A DNA stretch of 64,000 bases from Caballeronia humi (GTDB lineage: Bacteria > Pseudomonadota > Gammaproteobacteria > Burkholderiales > Burkholderiaceae): the NCBI RefSeq assembly GCF_001544475.1, contig NZ_FCNW02000002.1:1-64000 (forward strand), given 5' to 3'. Made by a program: the position numbers and the translations under genes. Positions 33,398 to 42,062 of the stretch are shown here, in pieces. The notes beneath the pieces were generated by a model. The model searched no databases and had not been told where the DNA came from. It worked only from the letters and a program-made list of their open reading frames with translations. The first letter of the stretch is position 1; every line of letters starts with the position of its first letter.

Positions 33398-35707
33398 TCA
33401 CAGCCAGGAATACCGCATCCCCACCCAAACCCCTCTTGGCGCCCCGAGACCCAAAAACTGCTCATTGGTCGTCGCCCCGCTATCGAACGTGTGATTCGGC
33501 CCGTTGAAGAAATTCTCCCCAAGAATGCCGAACGTCGAATACTTCTTGTTGAGCAGATTCTTCACCGTCCCGAACACTTGCAACTGCTTGGTCACGTTGT
33601 AGGTCGTATCGAGGTCGATCAAGAAGTACCCAGCGATCTTGCCGTTCGAATCCTGATTGTCCTCATCGCCGCGAGCAAAAATACTGTTCCGATAGGTCAG
33701 GTTCGTGCCGACATTCCACTTGGGCGTAGCCGCATAATCCAGCCGCAATTTGATCGTGTTGGACGGAATGCCAGGAATTCGATCGCCCGAATGCACGGTG
33801 ATATTGCCGTCCGCATCGGCGCTCGAATTGCTCGCGCTGCTTTCCGTCCACGTCGATCGATACGTTGCGTTCACGTAGCTATAGCTCGCCGCAATCCCCA
33901 GCGGCCCATACTGCGTGCGCCCTGCGAGTTCCAGCCCCTGCCGTCGCGTCTTCCCTACGTTCTGAAAATACCCCAGCGTGCTGGCCGCGCCCTGACTGCT
34001 GACGAACTGAATGTCGTTGCTGAGATTCGTGCTGTAGACCGCCGCGCTCCACGTCGTCGCGTTGCCGATCCGTCCGCGCGCACCCACTTCGAATGTCTTC
34101 GAGATTACCGGCTGGAGATCCGGGTCCGCGATGAAATCGTTCGGCAGCGAGCACGGCGCGGCAGGATCGGCGCACGCGAGTTCGATCGCCGTCGGTGAGC
34201 GCATCCCTTCGTTATAAGTTGCGTAGGCGGTGAAGGCGGGCGTCGGATTCCAGTTGAAGCCGATCGCCGGGTTGAAGCGCGAGAACGTATGGTTGCCGTC
34301 GAGCAGCGGTTGCACGCCGCTCTCGTCGCCGATCACGGCCTTCGACCAGTTGTAGCGCCCCGCGAGCGTCATCGACCATTGCTCGTTGAACGAGAACGTG
34401 TTCTCGAAGTAGATGCCCCAGTTTTCGTTGCGCGTCTTCGCGTCGGTCTGTGGCTCGAATCCTCCGATGCCGACCGTCGCGCGCGTATCGGTAAAGAACG
34501 CCTGCTGCGCGGCCTGCGTGAAGTGCGAGTTCGCGAAGTCGCCGGCCGCGCCGATCACGAGCTGGTTGTCGTGCCCGAGGAGCTTGTTGAGCAGCGTGAG
34601 TTGCAGGCTGCCGCCGTAGCTGTCGGTCACGATCACCGACTGGTCGTTGAACGCCTGGATGTCGTCAATGACGCCATCGTCCCCGACTTCGCCGAAATTG
34701 TCGTTGACGTTGCTGCTCGTGTTCTTGTTGCGATAGTGGCGGTAGTACAGGTTGCCGCTCAGTTGCACGTTCGGCGAGAAGTAGTGGTCGCCGGAAAGCG
34801 TCAGATAGCCGACCTGGTTCTCGTTCGTATCGGGGAACGTGTACGCCTGATGGCGATTGTCGAGGAACGATCGCGGGATCGTCTGCGAGCCGTCGAGCGT
34901 GTTGTCGGCGGCGCCCATCGAAAGGGAAATCGTGGTGTCGGCGTCGGTGTAGCGCAGCTTGCCGAACGCCTGGCGCAGCTTGCTCGCGTTGTGGTCGGCC
35001 CAGCCGTTGTCGTTCGAGACGTTGGCGGTGAAGTAGTAATCGAGATTGCTGCCGATCACGCCGCCCTGTTCGATCTGCGCCGTCTTGCGCCCGAACGAAC
35101 CGAAGCTCACTTCGGCATTGCCGCCCGGATTGCTGCGGCCGTTCTTCGTCGATACGACGACCGCGCCGCCGAGCGTATTGAGGCCGAACGTCGGATTCGA
35201 GCCGGGGATCAGCTGGATCGTGTTGATCGCGGCCTGTGGAATCAGGTCCCAGTTCACGACGTCGCCGAATGGCTCGTTCACGCGCACGCCATCGAGAAAC
35301 ACCGACAGCCCCTGCGGCGTACCGAGCAACGGCGACGCCGTGAAGCCGCGATAGTTGATGTCGGTCTGCGAGGAATTGCCCTGCGCGTCGTTGGTCGTGA
35401 TGCTGACCGTGTTGTTCGACATGAAGTCGGTGATCGTCGGTGAATGCTGCTGCTCAATGTCGCGTCCGCGGATCGTCTGCACGTTCGCGGGCACTTTTTC
35501 GAGCGGCGTGCCGACGCCCAGCAGCGGCGTCGTGCCGACGACGATGATCGACGGCAACTCCTTCGTCACCACCGCTTCGGATGCGGGCTCCGCCTGCGCC
35601 CACGCGCTCGCCGTCAGACCCGCGAGCGCGCTGCCGAAGCAAAGCCGCAGCGCGGATCGGGGTTTGAACGGATGCGCGGGTGGCGCTTTGCGCGTCATGC
35701 TCTTCAT
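33398..35707 (-). CDS. TonB-dependent outer-membrane receptor
   Basis: 769 aa from ATG 35707, with TTGGAGACGACG upstream; the frame further right is spurious. Signal peptide to about residue 38 (ASAWAQ), a TonB-box-like ELPSIIVVG, a plug domain (about 60-170, VPANVQTIRGRDIEQQHSP, QGLSVFLDGVRVNEPFGDVV, GLNTLGGAVVVST) and a 22-strand barrel ending VWVGMRYSWL. Imports a scarce ligand across the outer membrane using TonB energy. Its partnership with a YncE-like propeller and pqq genes suggests PQQ (like E. coli PqqU) or a lanthanide chelate; the sequence does not decide. Confidence 0.9.
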   Translation of the reverse strand: MKSMTRKAPPAHPFKPRSALRLCFGSALAGLTASAWAQAEPASEAVVTKELPSIIVVGTTPLLGVGTPLEKVPANVQTIRGRDIEQQHSPTITDFMSNNTVSITTNDAQGNSSQTDINYRGFTASPLLGTPQGLSVFLDGVRVNEPFGDVVNWDLIPQAAINTIQLIPGSNPTFGLNTLGGAVVVSTKNGRSNPGGNAEVSFGSFGRKTAQIEQGGVIGSNLDYYFTANVSNDNGWADHNASKLRQAFGKLRYTDADTTISLSMGAADNTLDGSQTIPRSFLDNRHQAYTFPDTNENQVGYLTLSGDHYFSPNVQLSGNLYYRHYRNKNTSSNVNDNFGEVGDDGVIDDIQAFNDQSVIVTDSYGGSLQLTLLNKLLGHDNQLVIGAAGDFANSHFTQAAQQAFFTDTRATVGIGGFEPQTDAKTRNENWGIYFENTFSFNEQWSMTLAGRYNWSKAVIGDESGVQPLLDGNHTFSRFNPAIGFNWNPTPAFTAYATYNEGMRSPTAIELACADPAAPCSLPNDFIADPDLQPVISKTFEVGARGRIGNATTWSAAVYSTNLSNDIQFVSSQGAASTLGYFQNVGKTRRQGLELAGRTQYGPLGIAASYSYVNATYRSTWTESSASNSSADADGNITVHSGDRIPGIPSNTIKLRLDYAATPKWNVGTNLTYRNSIFARGDEDNQDSNGKIAGYFLIDLDTTYNVTKQLQVFGTVKNLLNKKYSTFGILGENFFNGPNHTFDSGATTNEQFLGLGAPRGVWVGMRYSWL

Positions 35708-35783
35708 CGTCGTCTCCAATGTCTTTTTTTTACGGCCTTGGGCCTTTGCTGTAAGCGTCGCACAAGCAAGCGCGCCGCGCCCC

Positions 35784-35818
35784 GGGAAGTTCTCCCGATC
35801 GCGCGGGGAAGCCTTCCC
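35784..35818. promoter_or_regulatory. Two tandem 13-bp palindromes between receptor and kinase
   Basis: GGGAAGTTCTCCC (35784-35796) and GGGAAGCCTTCCC (35806-35818), centres 22 bp apart (about two helical turns), in the divergent promoter region of the TonB receptor and the sensor kinase. A third copy precedes the propeller (32167-32179). Candidate sites for the adjacent NarL-type response regulator. Confidence 0.55.
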
Positions 35819-35875
35819 AAATGCGGTTCGATGAGCCCAATGCACCCGAGGCACCTGCGTAAAATGTATTCCGTG

Positions 35876-36883
35876 ATGCCACCCGACTCCCTCCCATTGC
35901 GCGCGAAGCACCCGACGCGGCACGCCACCATTCGGCGCGATCTGCTGTGCGTTCTCGCGGTCACCGCGCTTGCGGGCGTGCTTTTCGCGCGCTTCGACTT
36001 CAGCGAATTCGCGTATCACTGGACGCGCAGCGCCGAGCGCTTTCAGCTCGACGAACTGCCCGGCACGCTCTTCGTGCTCGCGACCGGTTTCGCGTGGTTC
36101 GCGTGGCGGCGTTATCGCGAGTCGCAGCAGGAACTCGCGCGGCGGCGCACGCTGGAAGAGGAAGCCGAGCGGTTGCTTGCCGACAACCGCCGTCTTTCGA
36201 TGCAGGCCCTCGACGCGCAGGAGGCAGAGCGCCGCCACCTTGCGCGCGAGTTGCACGATGAACTCGGCCAGTACCTGAACGCGATCTCGCTCGATGCGGG
36301 GCGTATCCGCGATCTCTCCGCGCAACGCGAGCCCGAGGTGCATCGCCTCGCGCTCGCGCTGATGCAAAGCGCGAATCATGTGTATCGCGAGATCGGAGGG
36401 ATGATCCGGCGGCTGCGGCCAATCGGGCTCGACGAGTTCGGCTTGCCGACCGCGCTCGAACATTGCGTCGAAAGCTGGCGCGAGCGCTTGCCTCAGGCGA
36501 GCTTCACGCTGACCGTCGACGGCGATTTCTCGGAACTGACCGATGCGCTGAACATCACACTCTATCGGCTGGTGCAAGAGGGGCTGACGAACGTATCGAA
36601 GTTCGCGCGCGGGTCACGCGTGGAGATCTACTTGGTACGCGCGCCGGGCGATAAAGGCAGGGCAGGCGAAATCGTCGTGACGATGGCCGACGATGGTCCC
36701 GGCATGGACCTCGCGAAGCCGCGCCGGGGCCTGGGTTTGATCGGCATGCGCGAACGCGTCGAGGCGCTCGGCGGCGAGTTTCACATCTCGAGCACGCCGG
36801 GCGATGGCTTTCTCTTTTGCGCGCGCGTGTCCTCTCAGGCCGGCGATCCCGAGCCGAGCGAGCCGGCGAAGTCGGAGAACTGA
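35876..36883 (+). CDS. NarL-system sensor histidine kinase (HisKA_3)
   Basis: 335 aa from ATG 35876; in-frame ATGs at 35831, 35840 and 35864 are possible and no RBS decides. Two membrane segments (about 20-38 and 62-78) around a short periplasmic loop, a coiled-coil linker (80-115), then HisKA_3 with His127 in ARELHDELGQ and HATPase with QEGLTNVSKFARG, DDGPGMD and RGLGLIGMRERV. Sensors of this kind (ExaD-like) control PQQ-dependent alcohol oxidation in other genera, an analogy only. Its 3' end overlaps the response-regulator gene tail-to-tail by 49 bp. Confidence 0.88.
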   Translation: MPPDSLPLRAKHPTRHATIRRDLLCVLAVTALAGVLFARFDFSEFAYHWTRSAERFQLDELPGTLFVLATGFAWFAWRRYRESQQELARRRTLEEEAERLLADNRRLSMQALDAQEAERRHLARELHDELGQYLNAISLDAGRIRDLSAQREPEVHRLALALMQSANHVYREIGGMIRRLRPIGLDEFGLPTALEHCVESWRERLPQASFTLTVDGDFSELTDALNITLYRLVQEGLTNVSKFARGSRVEIYLVRAPGDKGRAGEIVVTMADDGPGMDLAKPRRGLGLIGMRERVEALGGEFHISSTPGDGFLFCARVSSQAGDPEPSEPAKSEN

Positions 36884-37515
36884 AGGCCGAGGCGGGTCGC
36901 CATCTGCGCGAGTTGCACGCCGTTGTCGGCTCCAAATTTTTGCCGGATTACCGATTGATGATTCGCCACCGTCTTCTGGCTCAAGCCTAGCCTCTCCGCG
37001 ATGCTCGGCAGCGTGTAGCCCTGCACGAGCAGACGCAGCACTTCGAACTCACGCGCGGAGAGTTGTCGTCCGGGCGGGCCTTCCTGGAATGTCGCACGCA
37101 ACGCGAGCGCTTGTGAGATATCGGCACTGAGATAACACACGCGCCGCGCCACGGAGCGCACTGCTTCGACCAGCACATCGGGCGCGCTCGCCTTGGTCAC
37201 ATAGCCGCGCGCGCCGGCATCGAGCGCGCGTCGCACGAAGATCGCTTCCTCATGGACGCTGAAGATCAGCACGTGCGCATCGGGCTCGCGCGCGAGCATG
37301 CGCCGCATCGCTTCGATGCCGCTCGCGCCCGGCAACGCGAGATCCATCACGACGACGTCGGGCTGCAGCGCGCAGAAGCGCTGATACGCCTCGCCCGCGT
37401 TCGCGGCTTCACCGGCGACGCGCACATCGGGGCTCAATTCGAGCAGCCGCCGATAGCCCTCGCGCACGACGGCGTGATCGTCGACCAGCAGGACGGAGAT
37501 ATCGGCGGTCGTCAT
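36835..37515 (-). CDS. NarL/LuxR-type response regulator, co-transcribed with pqq
   Basis: 226 aa from ATG 37515. Receiver with Asp12/Asp13 and Asp58 in VVVMDLALPG, and C-terminal LuxR HTH (about 148-210; LSAREFEVLRLLVQGYTLPS and LSQKTVANHQSVIRQ). Its ATG overlaps the pqqE stop (37512-37515), so it is the last gene of the fhc-pqq operon, yet its presumed kinase lies just beyond on the opposite strand, with 49 bp of shared antisense coding. Likely activates receptor, propeller and pqq genes; the shared palindromes are candidate targets. Confidence 0.9.
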   Translation of the reverse strand: MTTADISVLLVDDHAVVREGYRRLLELSPDVRVAGEAANAGEAYQRFCALQPDVVVMDLALPGASGIEAMRRMLAREPDAHVLIFSVHEEAIFVRRALDAGARGYVTKASAPDVLVEAVRSVARRVCYLSADISQALALRATFQEGPPGRQLSAREFEVLRLLVQGYTLPSIAERLGLSQKTVANHQSVIRQKFGADNGVQLAQMATRLGLQFSDFAGSLGSGSPA

Positions 37516-38696
37516 GTCGGGGCTCCTTGCGTGGGAGGATCGTCGTCGCCCGATGTCGCGAGGCGGCGCGAATTGGCATCGTTGCGAAAGAGGACGGGGT
37601 GCTCGTCGGGTGCGCGCGCGGCCGCTGCGTGCACGACCTTGATCACACTCTCGTGATGCGGTGACTTGTCGCAAACCGGATCGGCGTTCGCGGGGTCTTG
37701 CGTGAGCAGATACGCCTGGCAGCGGCAGCCGCCGAGGTCGATCGTCTTCTCGTCGCAACTGCGGCACGGCTCCTTCATCCAGTCGAAGCCGCGAAAGCGG
37801 TTGAACGCATCGCTCTCGTACCAGATGTCCTTGATCGGTGTATCGGTGACGTTCGGAAACGTGAGGCCCGGCAGCGAGCGTGCCGTGTGGCATGGCAGCG
37901 CGGCACCATCGGGCGCGATACCGAGGAACACCGAGCCCCAGCCGTTCATGCAGCGCTTCGGACGCCGTTCGAAATAATCGGGCACGACGAAGAAGATCTT
38001 GCACTTGTCGCCGATCTCGCGCCGATAGCGCTCGACCACCGCTTCCGCTTCTTTCAGTTGCTCGGCGGTCGGCATCAGTTGCGCGCGATTCGCATGCGCC
38101 CAGCCGTAGTACTGCGTGTTCGCGAGTTCGAGATATTCGGCCCCCATCGCGAGCGCCATGTCGATGATCCTGTCCACGTGCGGCAGGTTGTAGCGATGCA
38201 GCACGCAGTTGAGCACCATCGGAAAACCGTGCGCCTTGATCGCCTGCGCGACGCGGTTCTTCAGTTCGAACGTGCGCGTGCTGCTCAGAAAATCGTTGAG
38301 TTCCTGCGTCGAGTCCTGAAACGATAGCTGAATGTGATCGAGGCCCGCATCTTTGAGCGCATCGAGCCGCTTGTCGGTCAGGCCGATGCCCGACGTGATG
38401 AGGTTCGTATAGAACCCGAGCTTGCGCGCCTCGCCGACGAGTTCTTCCAGATCATCGCGTAATAGCGGCTCTCCGCCCGAGAAGCCGAGTTGCGCGGCAC
38501 CGAGCGCACGCGCCTGGCGCAGCACATCCACCCATTGCGCGGTGCTCAATTCGCTCTTGTGATCGGTGTAATTCACCGGGTTGTAGCAGAACACGCAGTG
38601 CAGCGGACAGCGGTACGTCAGTTCCGCGAGCAGCCACAACGGCGGCGCGATGGCAGCAGGCTTCGCTTCGGCCAGCGGTTGCGATAAGTCGGTCAT
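37512..38696 (-). CDS. pqqE: PqqE, radical SAM enzyme of PQQ synthesis
   Basis: 394 aa from ATG 38696, 4 nt after the pqqD stop. The radical SAM cluster Cys motif is in ELTYRCPLHCVFCYN (CxxxCxxC) and the SPASM auxiliary clusters in CHTARSLPG, EPCRSCDEKTIDLGGCRCQA. It links Glu and Tyr side chains in the PqqA peptide, with PqqD as chaperone. C-terminal 25 residues (DEHPVLFRNDANSRRLATSG) are longer than in many homologues. The substrate gene pqqA was not found in this operon. Confidence 0.96.
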   Translation of the reverse strand: MTDLSQPLAEAKPAAIAPPLWLLAELTYRCPLHCVFCYNPVNYTDHKSELSTAQWVDVLRQARALGAAQLGFSGGEPLLRDDLEELVGEARKLGFYTNLITSGIGLTDKRLDALKDAGLDHIQLSFQDSTQELNDFLSSTRTFELKNRVAQAIKAHGFPMVLNCVLHRYNLPHVDRIIDMALAMGAEYLELANTQYYGWAHANRAQLMPTAEQLKEAEAVVERYRREIGDKCKIFFVVPDYFERRPKRCMNGWGSVFLGIAPDGAALPCHTARSLPGLTFPNVTDTPIKDIWYESDAFNRFRGFDWMKEPCRSCDEKTIDLGGCRCQAYLLTQDPANADPVCDKSPHHESVIKVVHAAAARAPDEHPVLFRNDANSRRLATSGDDDPPTQGAPT

Positions 38697-38700
38697 GCTC

Positions 38701-38967
38701 TCACTCCAGCCAGCCGCGCGATTGCGCGCCGGCAATGAACGCGCGCACGTCGGCATCGAGGCCGGTCGTGTTGAACGCCTGTTCGAGATCGGCCACGAGC
38801 GCGGGCACATCGCGCGTGCCGTCGCAGCGCAAGAGAATCTGCGCGGCGCTCTGGTTCAGCTTCACCATGCCTTCGGGATACAGCAGGACGTGCGCGTCCT
38901 GCGCCGGTTCCCATTGCAGGCGAAACAGGCCCTTCAGTTTCGGGCGGAGCGCGTTGTCGTCGGTCAT
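38701..38967 (-). CDS. pqqD: PqqD, PqqA peptide chaperone
   Basis: 88 aa. [20 protein letters not shown] and [20 protein letters not shown] are PqqD signatures; it presents the PqqA peptide to PqqE. Start ATG 38967 overlaps the pqqC stop (ATGA), giving tight coupling. Normal length. Confidence 0.95.
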   Translation of the reverse strand: MTDDNALRPKLKGLFRLQWEPAQDAHVLLYPEGMVKLNQSAAQILLRCDGTRDVPALVADLEQAFNTTGLDADVRAFIAGAQSRGWLE

Positions 38968-39665
38968 TCCGGGAACGCCTTTTCGATGGAGTCGAGCATG
39001 GTCCAGAGGATGTCGAGCTTGAATTGCAGGATCTCCAGCGCGCGCTCCTGCTGCTCGCGTCGCTTGAAATGATCGAGCGTCACTTCGAGGCCGTGTTCGA
39101 CGTCGCGTTGCGCAAGCGTGATGCGCGAGCGGAAATACGCGAGGCCGACGGGCTCGATCCAGGGATAGTGCTCGGGCCACGTCGATAGCCGGTCCTTGTG
39201 GATTTGCGGCGCGAACATCTCGGTCAGCGACGAGCAAACCGCTTCCTGCCACGGCGCGCGGCGCGCGAAGTTCACGTAAGCATCGACAGCGAAGCGCACG
39301 CCGGGCGCAACGTGTTTGAGCGACCACAGTTCGTCACGCGTGAGGCCGACCGCATCGCCCAGTCGCGCCCACGCTTCGATGCCGCCTTCCTGATCGCCGT
39401 AGCCGTCGTGATCGAGAATGCGCAGCACCCAGCGGCGGCGCGTCTCGCGATCGGGACAGTTCGAGATGACCGCGCCGTCTTTTAGCGGAATGTTGATCTG
39501 ATAGTAGAAGCGGTTCGCGACCCAGCCGCGGATTTGTTCGCGCGAACAGCCGCCGCTATTCATCTTCACGTTGAACGGATGATGAATGTGGTACGCGGTG
39601 CCCTTCGCGCGCAGTTGCGCCTCGAATTCTTCGCGGGTCCAGGCGGGTTTCGCATCGTCCTTCAT
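38964..39665 (-). CDS. pqqC: PqqC, pyrroloquinoline-quinone synthase
   Basis: 233 aa from ATG 39665 (MKDDAKPAW), which has CGGAGA 7-8 nt upstream; an upstream ATG at 39689 overlaps the pqqB stop and may also be used. Family signatures: [51 protein letters not shown]. It performs the final eight-electron oxidation and ring closure to PQQ without a cofactor. Cytoplasmic. Confidence 0.96.
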   Translation of the reverse strand: MKDDAKPAWTREEFEAQLRAKGTAYHIHHPFNVKMNSGGCSREQIRGWVANRFYYQINIPLKDGAVISNCPDRETRRRWVLRILDHDGYGDQEGGIEAWARLGDAVGLTRDELWSLKHVAPGVRFAVDAYVNFARRAPWQEAVCSSLTEMFAPQIHKDRLSTWPEHYPWIEPVGLAYFRSRITLAQRDVEHGLEVTLDHFKRREQQERALEILQFKLDILWTMLDSIEKAFPE

Positions 39666-39685
39666 CGATAAATCTCCGTGCATGC

Positions 39686-40609
39686 TCATAGTTCGAACGC
39701 CATGCCGTCGCAGGCGACCTCGATGCCGTGCTCCGCCAGCACGCGCCGCTCGGGGCCATCCTCGACGAGGATCGGGTTCGTGTTGTTGATATGGATCAGG
39801 ACTTTGCGCGCACCGGGCCGGTCGATCGAATCGAGCACTTCGATCATGCCGCCCGCGCCGCTTTGCGCGAGGTGGCCCATGTCGGCGCCGGTCTTCTTCG
39901 AGAGGCCCAAGCGGATCATTTCATCGTCGGTCCAGAGCGTGCCGTCGACGAGAATCAGGTCCGCGTTCGCCATCGCTTCATAGACGTGCGGCTCGATTGC
40001 GCCCAAACCTGGCGCATAGAACACGCGCTTGTTCGTCGTGGTATCCGTGAAGACGAGGCCGATGTTGTCGCCGCGTTCCGGCGCCTCGCGATGCGGCGAA
40101 TACGGTGGCGCCTTGCTCGTGAGCGGCAGCGCTTCGATGCGCGTTTTTGGCAGCGCGGGGATCGCGAGCGGCCCGTCATCGAGTGCGATGCGGTGGCGTT
40201 CCACCTTGCAGTAGTGCGCGAGGATCGACGTGATCGGAAAACCGGTCGATAGGTCTTGCCAAACCGGATCGGTCACGTAGAGCGGCAAGGGTGTATCACG
40301 CTCGCGTAACATCAAAAGGCCGGTGACGTGGTCGATTTGCGCGTCGATCGTGAGTACGGCGGCGATGCCGGAATCGCGCGGCCGACGAGCGGGCTGGAGT
40401 TCGCGGTTCGCGGCGATCTGCGTGAGGATATCGGGGGAGGCGTTCACCAGAAGCCAGTCCGTGCCGTTGTCGCTGACGGCAATCGACGACTGCGTGCGTG
40501 GCGTCGCGTTCAGCGTGCCATTGCGCACGCCATCGCAATTGCGGCAGTTGCAGTTCCATTGCGGGAAGCCGCCGCCGGCCGATGAGCCCAGGACCTTGAT
40601 TTTCATCAT
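39686..40609 (-). CDS. pqqB: PqqB, metallo-hydrolase-fold oxygenase of PQQ synthesis
   Basis: 307 aa ([10 protein letters not shown]...; a second ATG at 40606). [17 protein letters not shown] and [14 protein letters not shown] are the PqqB metallo-beta-lactamase-fold signatures; it hydroxylates the cross-linked Glu-Tyr intermediate. Start overlaps the cytochrome b561 stop (ATGA at 40606-40609), so PQQ synthesis is translationally tied to that gene. RBS AGGA about 7 nt upstream. Confidence 0.96.
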   Translation of the reverse strand: MMKIKVLGSSAGGGFPQWNCNCRNCDGVRNGTLNATPRTQSSIAVSDNGTDWLLVNASPDILTQIAANRELQPARRPRDSGIAAVLTIDAQIDHVTGLLMLRERDTPLPLYVTDPVWQDLSTGFPITSILAHYCKVERHRIALDDGPLAIPALPKTRIEALPLTSKAPPYSPHREAPERGDNIGLVFTDTTTNKRVFYAPGLGAIEPHVYEAMANADLILVDGTLWTDDEMIRLGLSKKTGADMGHLAQSGAGGMIEVLDSIDRPGARKVLIHINNTNPILVEDGPERRVLAEHGIEVACDGMAFEL

Positions 40610-41181
40610 GGCAGCATCCTCCGCAACAACCCATCGCGATCGATGAACTGATGCTTCATCGCGCCAGCGAAATGCAGCGCGATCAGCACGATCATCGTCC
40701 ACGCAATCACCTCATGAGCGGTGAAGAACAGGTGTCGCAACTGTGCATCCTCCCAGCCCCATTTAGGCAAATCGATTCCCCAAAAGCGCGTCCCGTACTT
40801 GTTGAATGACGATCCGAGATACCCGGTCAACGGCATCCCGACCATGCACACATATAAAAGAGCCTGCGTAGTGCTCGCGGCGGCGCGTTGCCACGTTTGC
40901 ATCGGCGGCAGAGGCGGTCTACCGTAAGCCATGCGTACCATGATGCGGATCAGCACCAGCAGGAAAACCGTCAGTCCCAGCGACTTGTGGAAGTTGATCA
41001 CCGTCGCCTTGAAGGGCAGTCCCTTCGGCAGCCCGACCATGTACAAGCCGATGCCCAGCATGGAGATGATGCAAAGCGCGATCAGCCAGTGCAGTACGAT
41101 CAGCGGCAGCGCGAAGCGCGTTCCCGGCGCGGCGCTTTCCCGCGCATTGCGGATGGCGTCGGGCGACTGCGCAGCATTCAT
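40606..41181 (-). CDS. Cytochrome b561 (diheme membrane cytochrome)
   Basis: 191 aa with four membrane segments. Heme-ligand histidines are visible in LIVLHWLIALC (TM1), INFHKSLGL (TM2), FTAHEVIAW and LIALHFAGAMKHQF (TM3/4). Such proteins oxidise quinols or pass electrons to periplasmic partners. It lies between the fhc genes (59 nt after fhcC) and pqqB (overlapping), so it is probably an electron-transfer partner of PQQ-dependent methanol or formaldehyde oxidation. Start ATG 41181 with AGGAG upstream. Confidence 0.85.
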   Translation of the reverse strand: MNAAQSPDAIRNARESAAPGTRFALPLIVLHWLIALCIISMLGIGLYMVGLPKGLPFKATVINFHKSLGLTVFLLVLIRIMVRMAYGRPPLPPMQTWQRAAASTTQALLYVCMVGMPLTGYLGSSFNKYGTRFWGIDLPKWGWEDAQLRHLFFTAHEVIAWTMIVLIALHFAGAMKHQFIDRDGLLRRMLP

Positions 41182-41240
41182 GTCAGGCTCCTTTGAAGGG
41201 GGTCCTTAAATCTGACGCCTGTTCCATTCTTCTCCCGCCG

Positions 41241-42062
41241 CTAGCTTTGCGCGATCAGCAATTCCCCTCGTCCGTCCACCGCCAGATCGCCCGCGTGTCG
41301 GTGCGGGAGCACGTGGGCATCGAGCGTCGAGAAGGGTGCGATTTCGCTTGCGAGCGAGCGAACGAGCAGCGACCAGAAGACCTGGAAGCCGTGACCGCCT
41401 GCTACGAACGTCGGCGGCAAGTGGTCTGGTTCGCGCGCGAGCAGCAGCGTGCCGCGCCGCATCCCGTACGCATAGTGTGCGCCGACGCGCCCCGCCACGC
41501 AGACCGTCCCCGCGACGATCCGCGATGCCGCGAAATCGCCCGCATCGCCGCCCACGATGACGAGGCCCCGCCGCATTCTGTCCGCAAGGCGCGCGCCAGC
41601 GTGGCCGTGGATCGTAAGCGTGCCGCCCGTCATGCCTTCCATGTCGCCGGGCAGGGCGCCGGCAGCGAAATCGCCCGCGTTGCCGGCGATGGTCAGCCGC
41701 CCGCCGCGCATCTCGCAGCCGGCGAAGCGGCTCGCGTCGCCATTAATGTGCAACTCGCCGCCCGACATGCCGAGGCCCGCGTAGTCGCCGCCCGCGCCTT
41801 GCACCGCAATTCGGCCTTCGGTCATGTACGCGCCGATGCGGTCCAGCCAGCGCGTCTCGCCTTCGATGACGAGTTTCAGGGCATCGCCATCCGAGCGCGT
41901 GATGTCGAAGAGATCACCGGCTTCGCACGTTTCGTTGCCTGCGAGAAGACGCAGTCGCGCGATATCGTCAGTCGATAGCGCGGCAAGTGCCGCAGGCAGC
42001 AATTTCGACGCATCCACGCGAAAGCCCGGCGCATTTTTTACCCGCAGCGTGGTCGTGCTCAT
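41241..42062 (-). CDS. fhcC: FhcC, formyltransferase/hydrolase complex subunit C
   Basis: 273 aa. The C subunit of the bacterial formylmethanofuran dehydrogenase-like complex; it shows the Gly-rich beta-helix repeats MSGGELHINGDASRF, MRGGRLTIAGNAGDF, MTGGTLTIHGHAGAR. Together with A, B and D it converts formyl-H4MPT to formate through formyl-methylofuran. Start ATG 42062 overlaps the fhcD stop. Lengths agree with methylotroph FhcC. Confidence 0.92.
   Translation of the reverse strand: MSTTTLRVKNAPGFRVDASKLLPAALAALSTDDIARLRLLAGNETCEAGDLFDITRSDGDALKLVIEGETRWLDRIGAYMTEGRIAVQGAGGDYAGLGMSGGELHINGDASRFAGCEMRGGRLTIAGNAGDFAAGALPGDMEGMTGGTLTIHGHAGARLADRMRRGLVIVGGDAGDFAASRIVAGTVCVAGRVGAHYAYGMRRGTLLLAREPDHLPPTFVAGGHGFQVFWSLLVRSLASEIAPFSTLDAHVLPHRHAGDLAVDGRGELLIAQS

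Noticed and set aside
35708..36577. Upstream extension of the TonB receptor frame
   Set aside because: The real start is at 35707 with a good RBS and signal peptide; the extension runs antisense over the sensor kinase.
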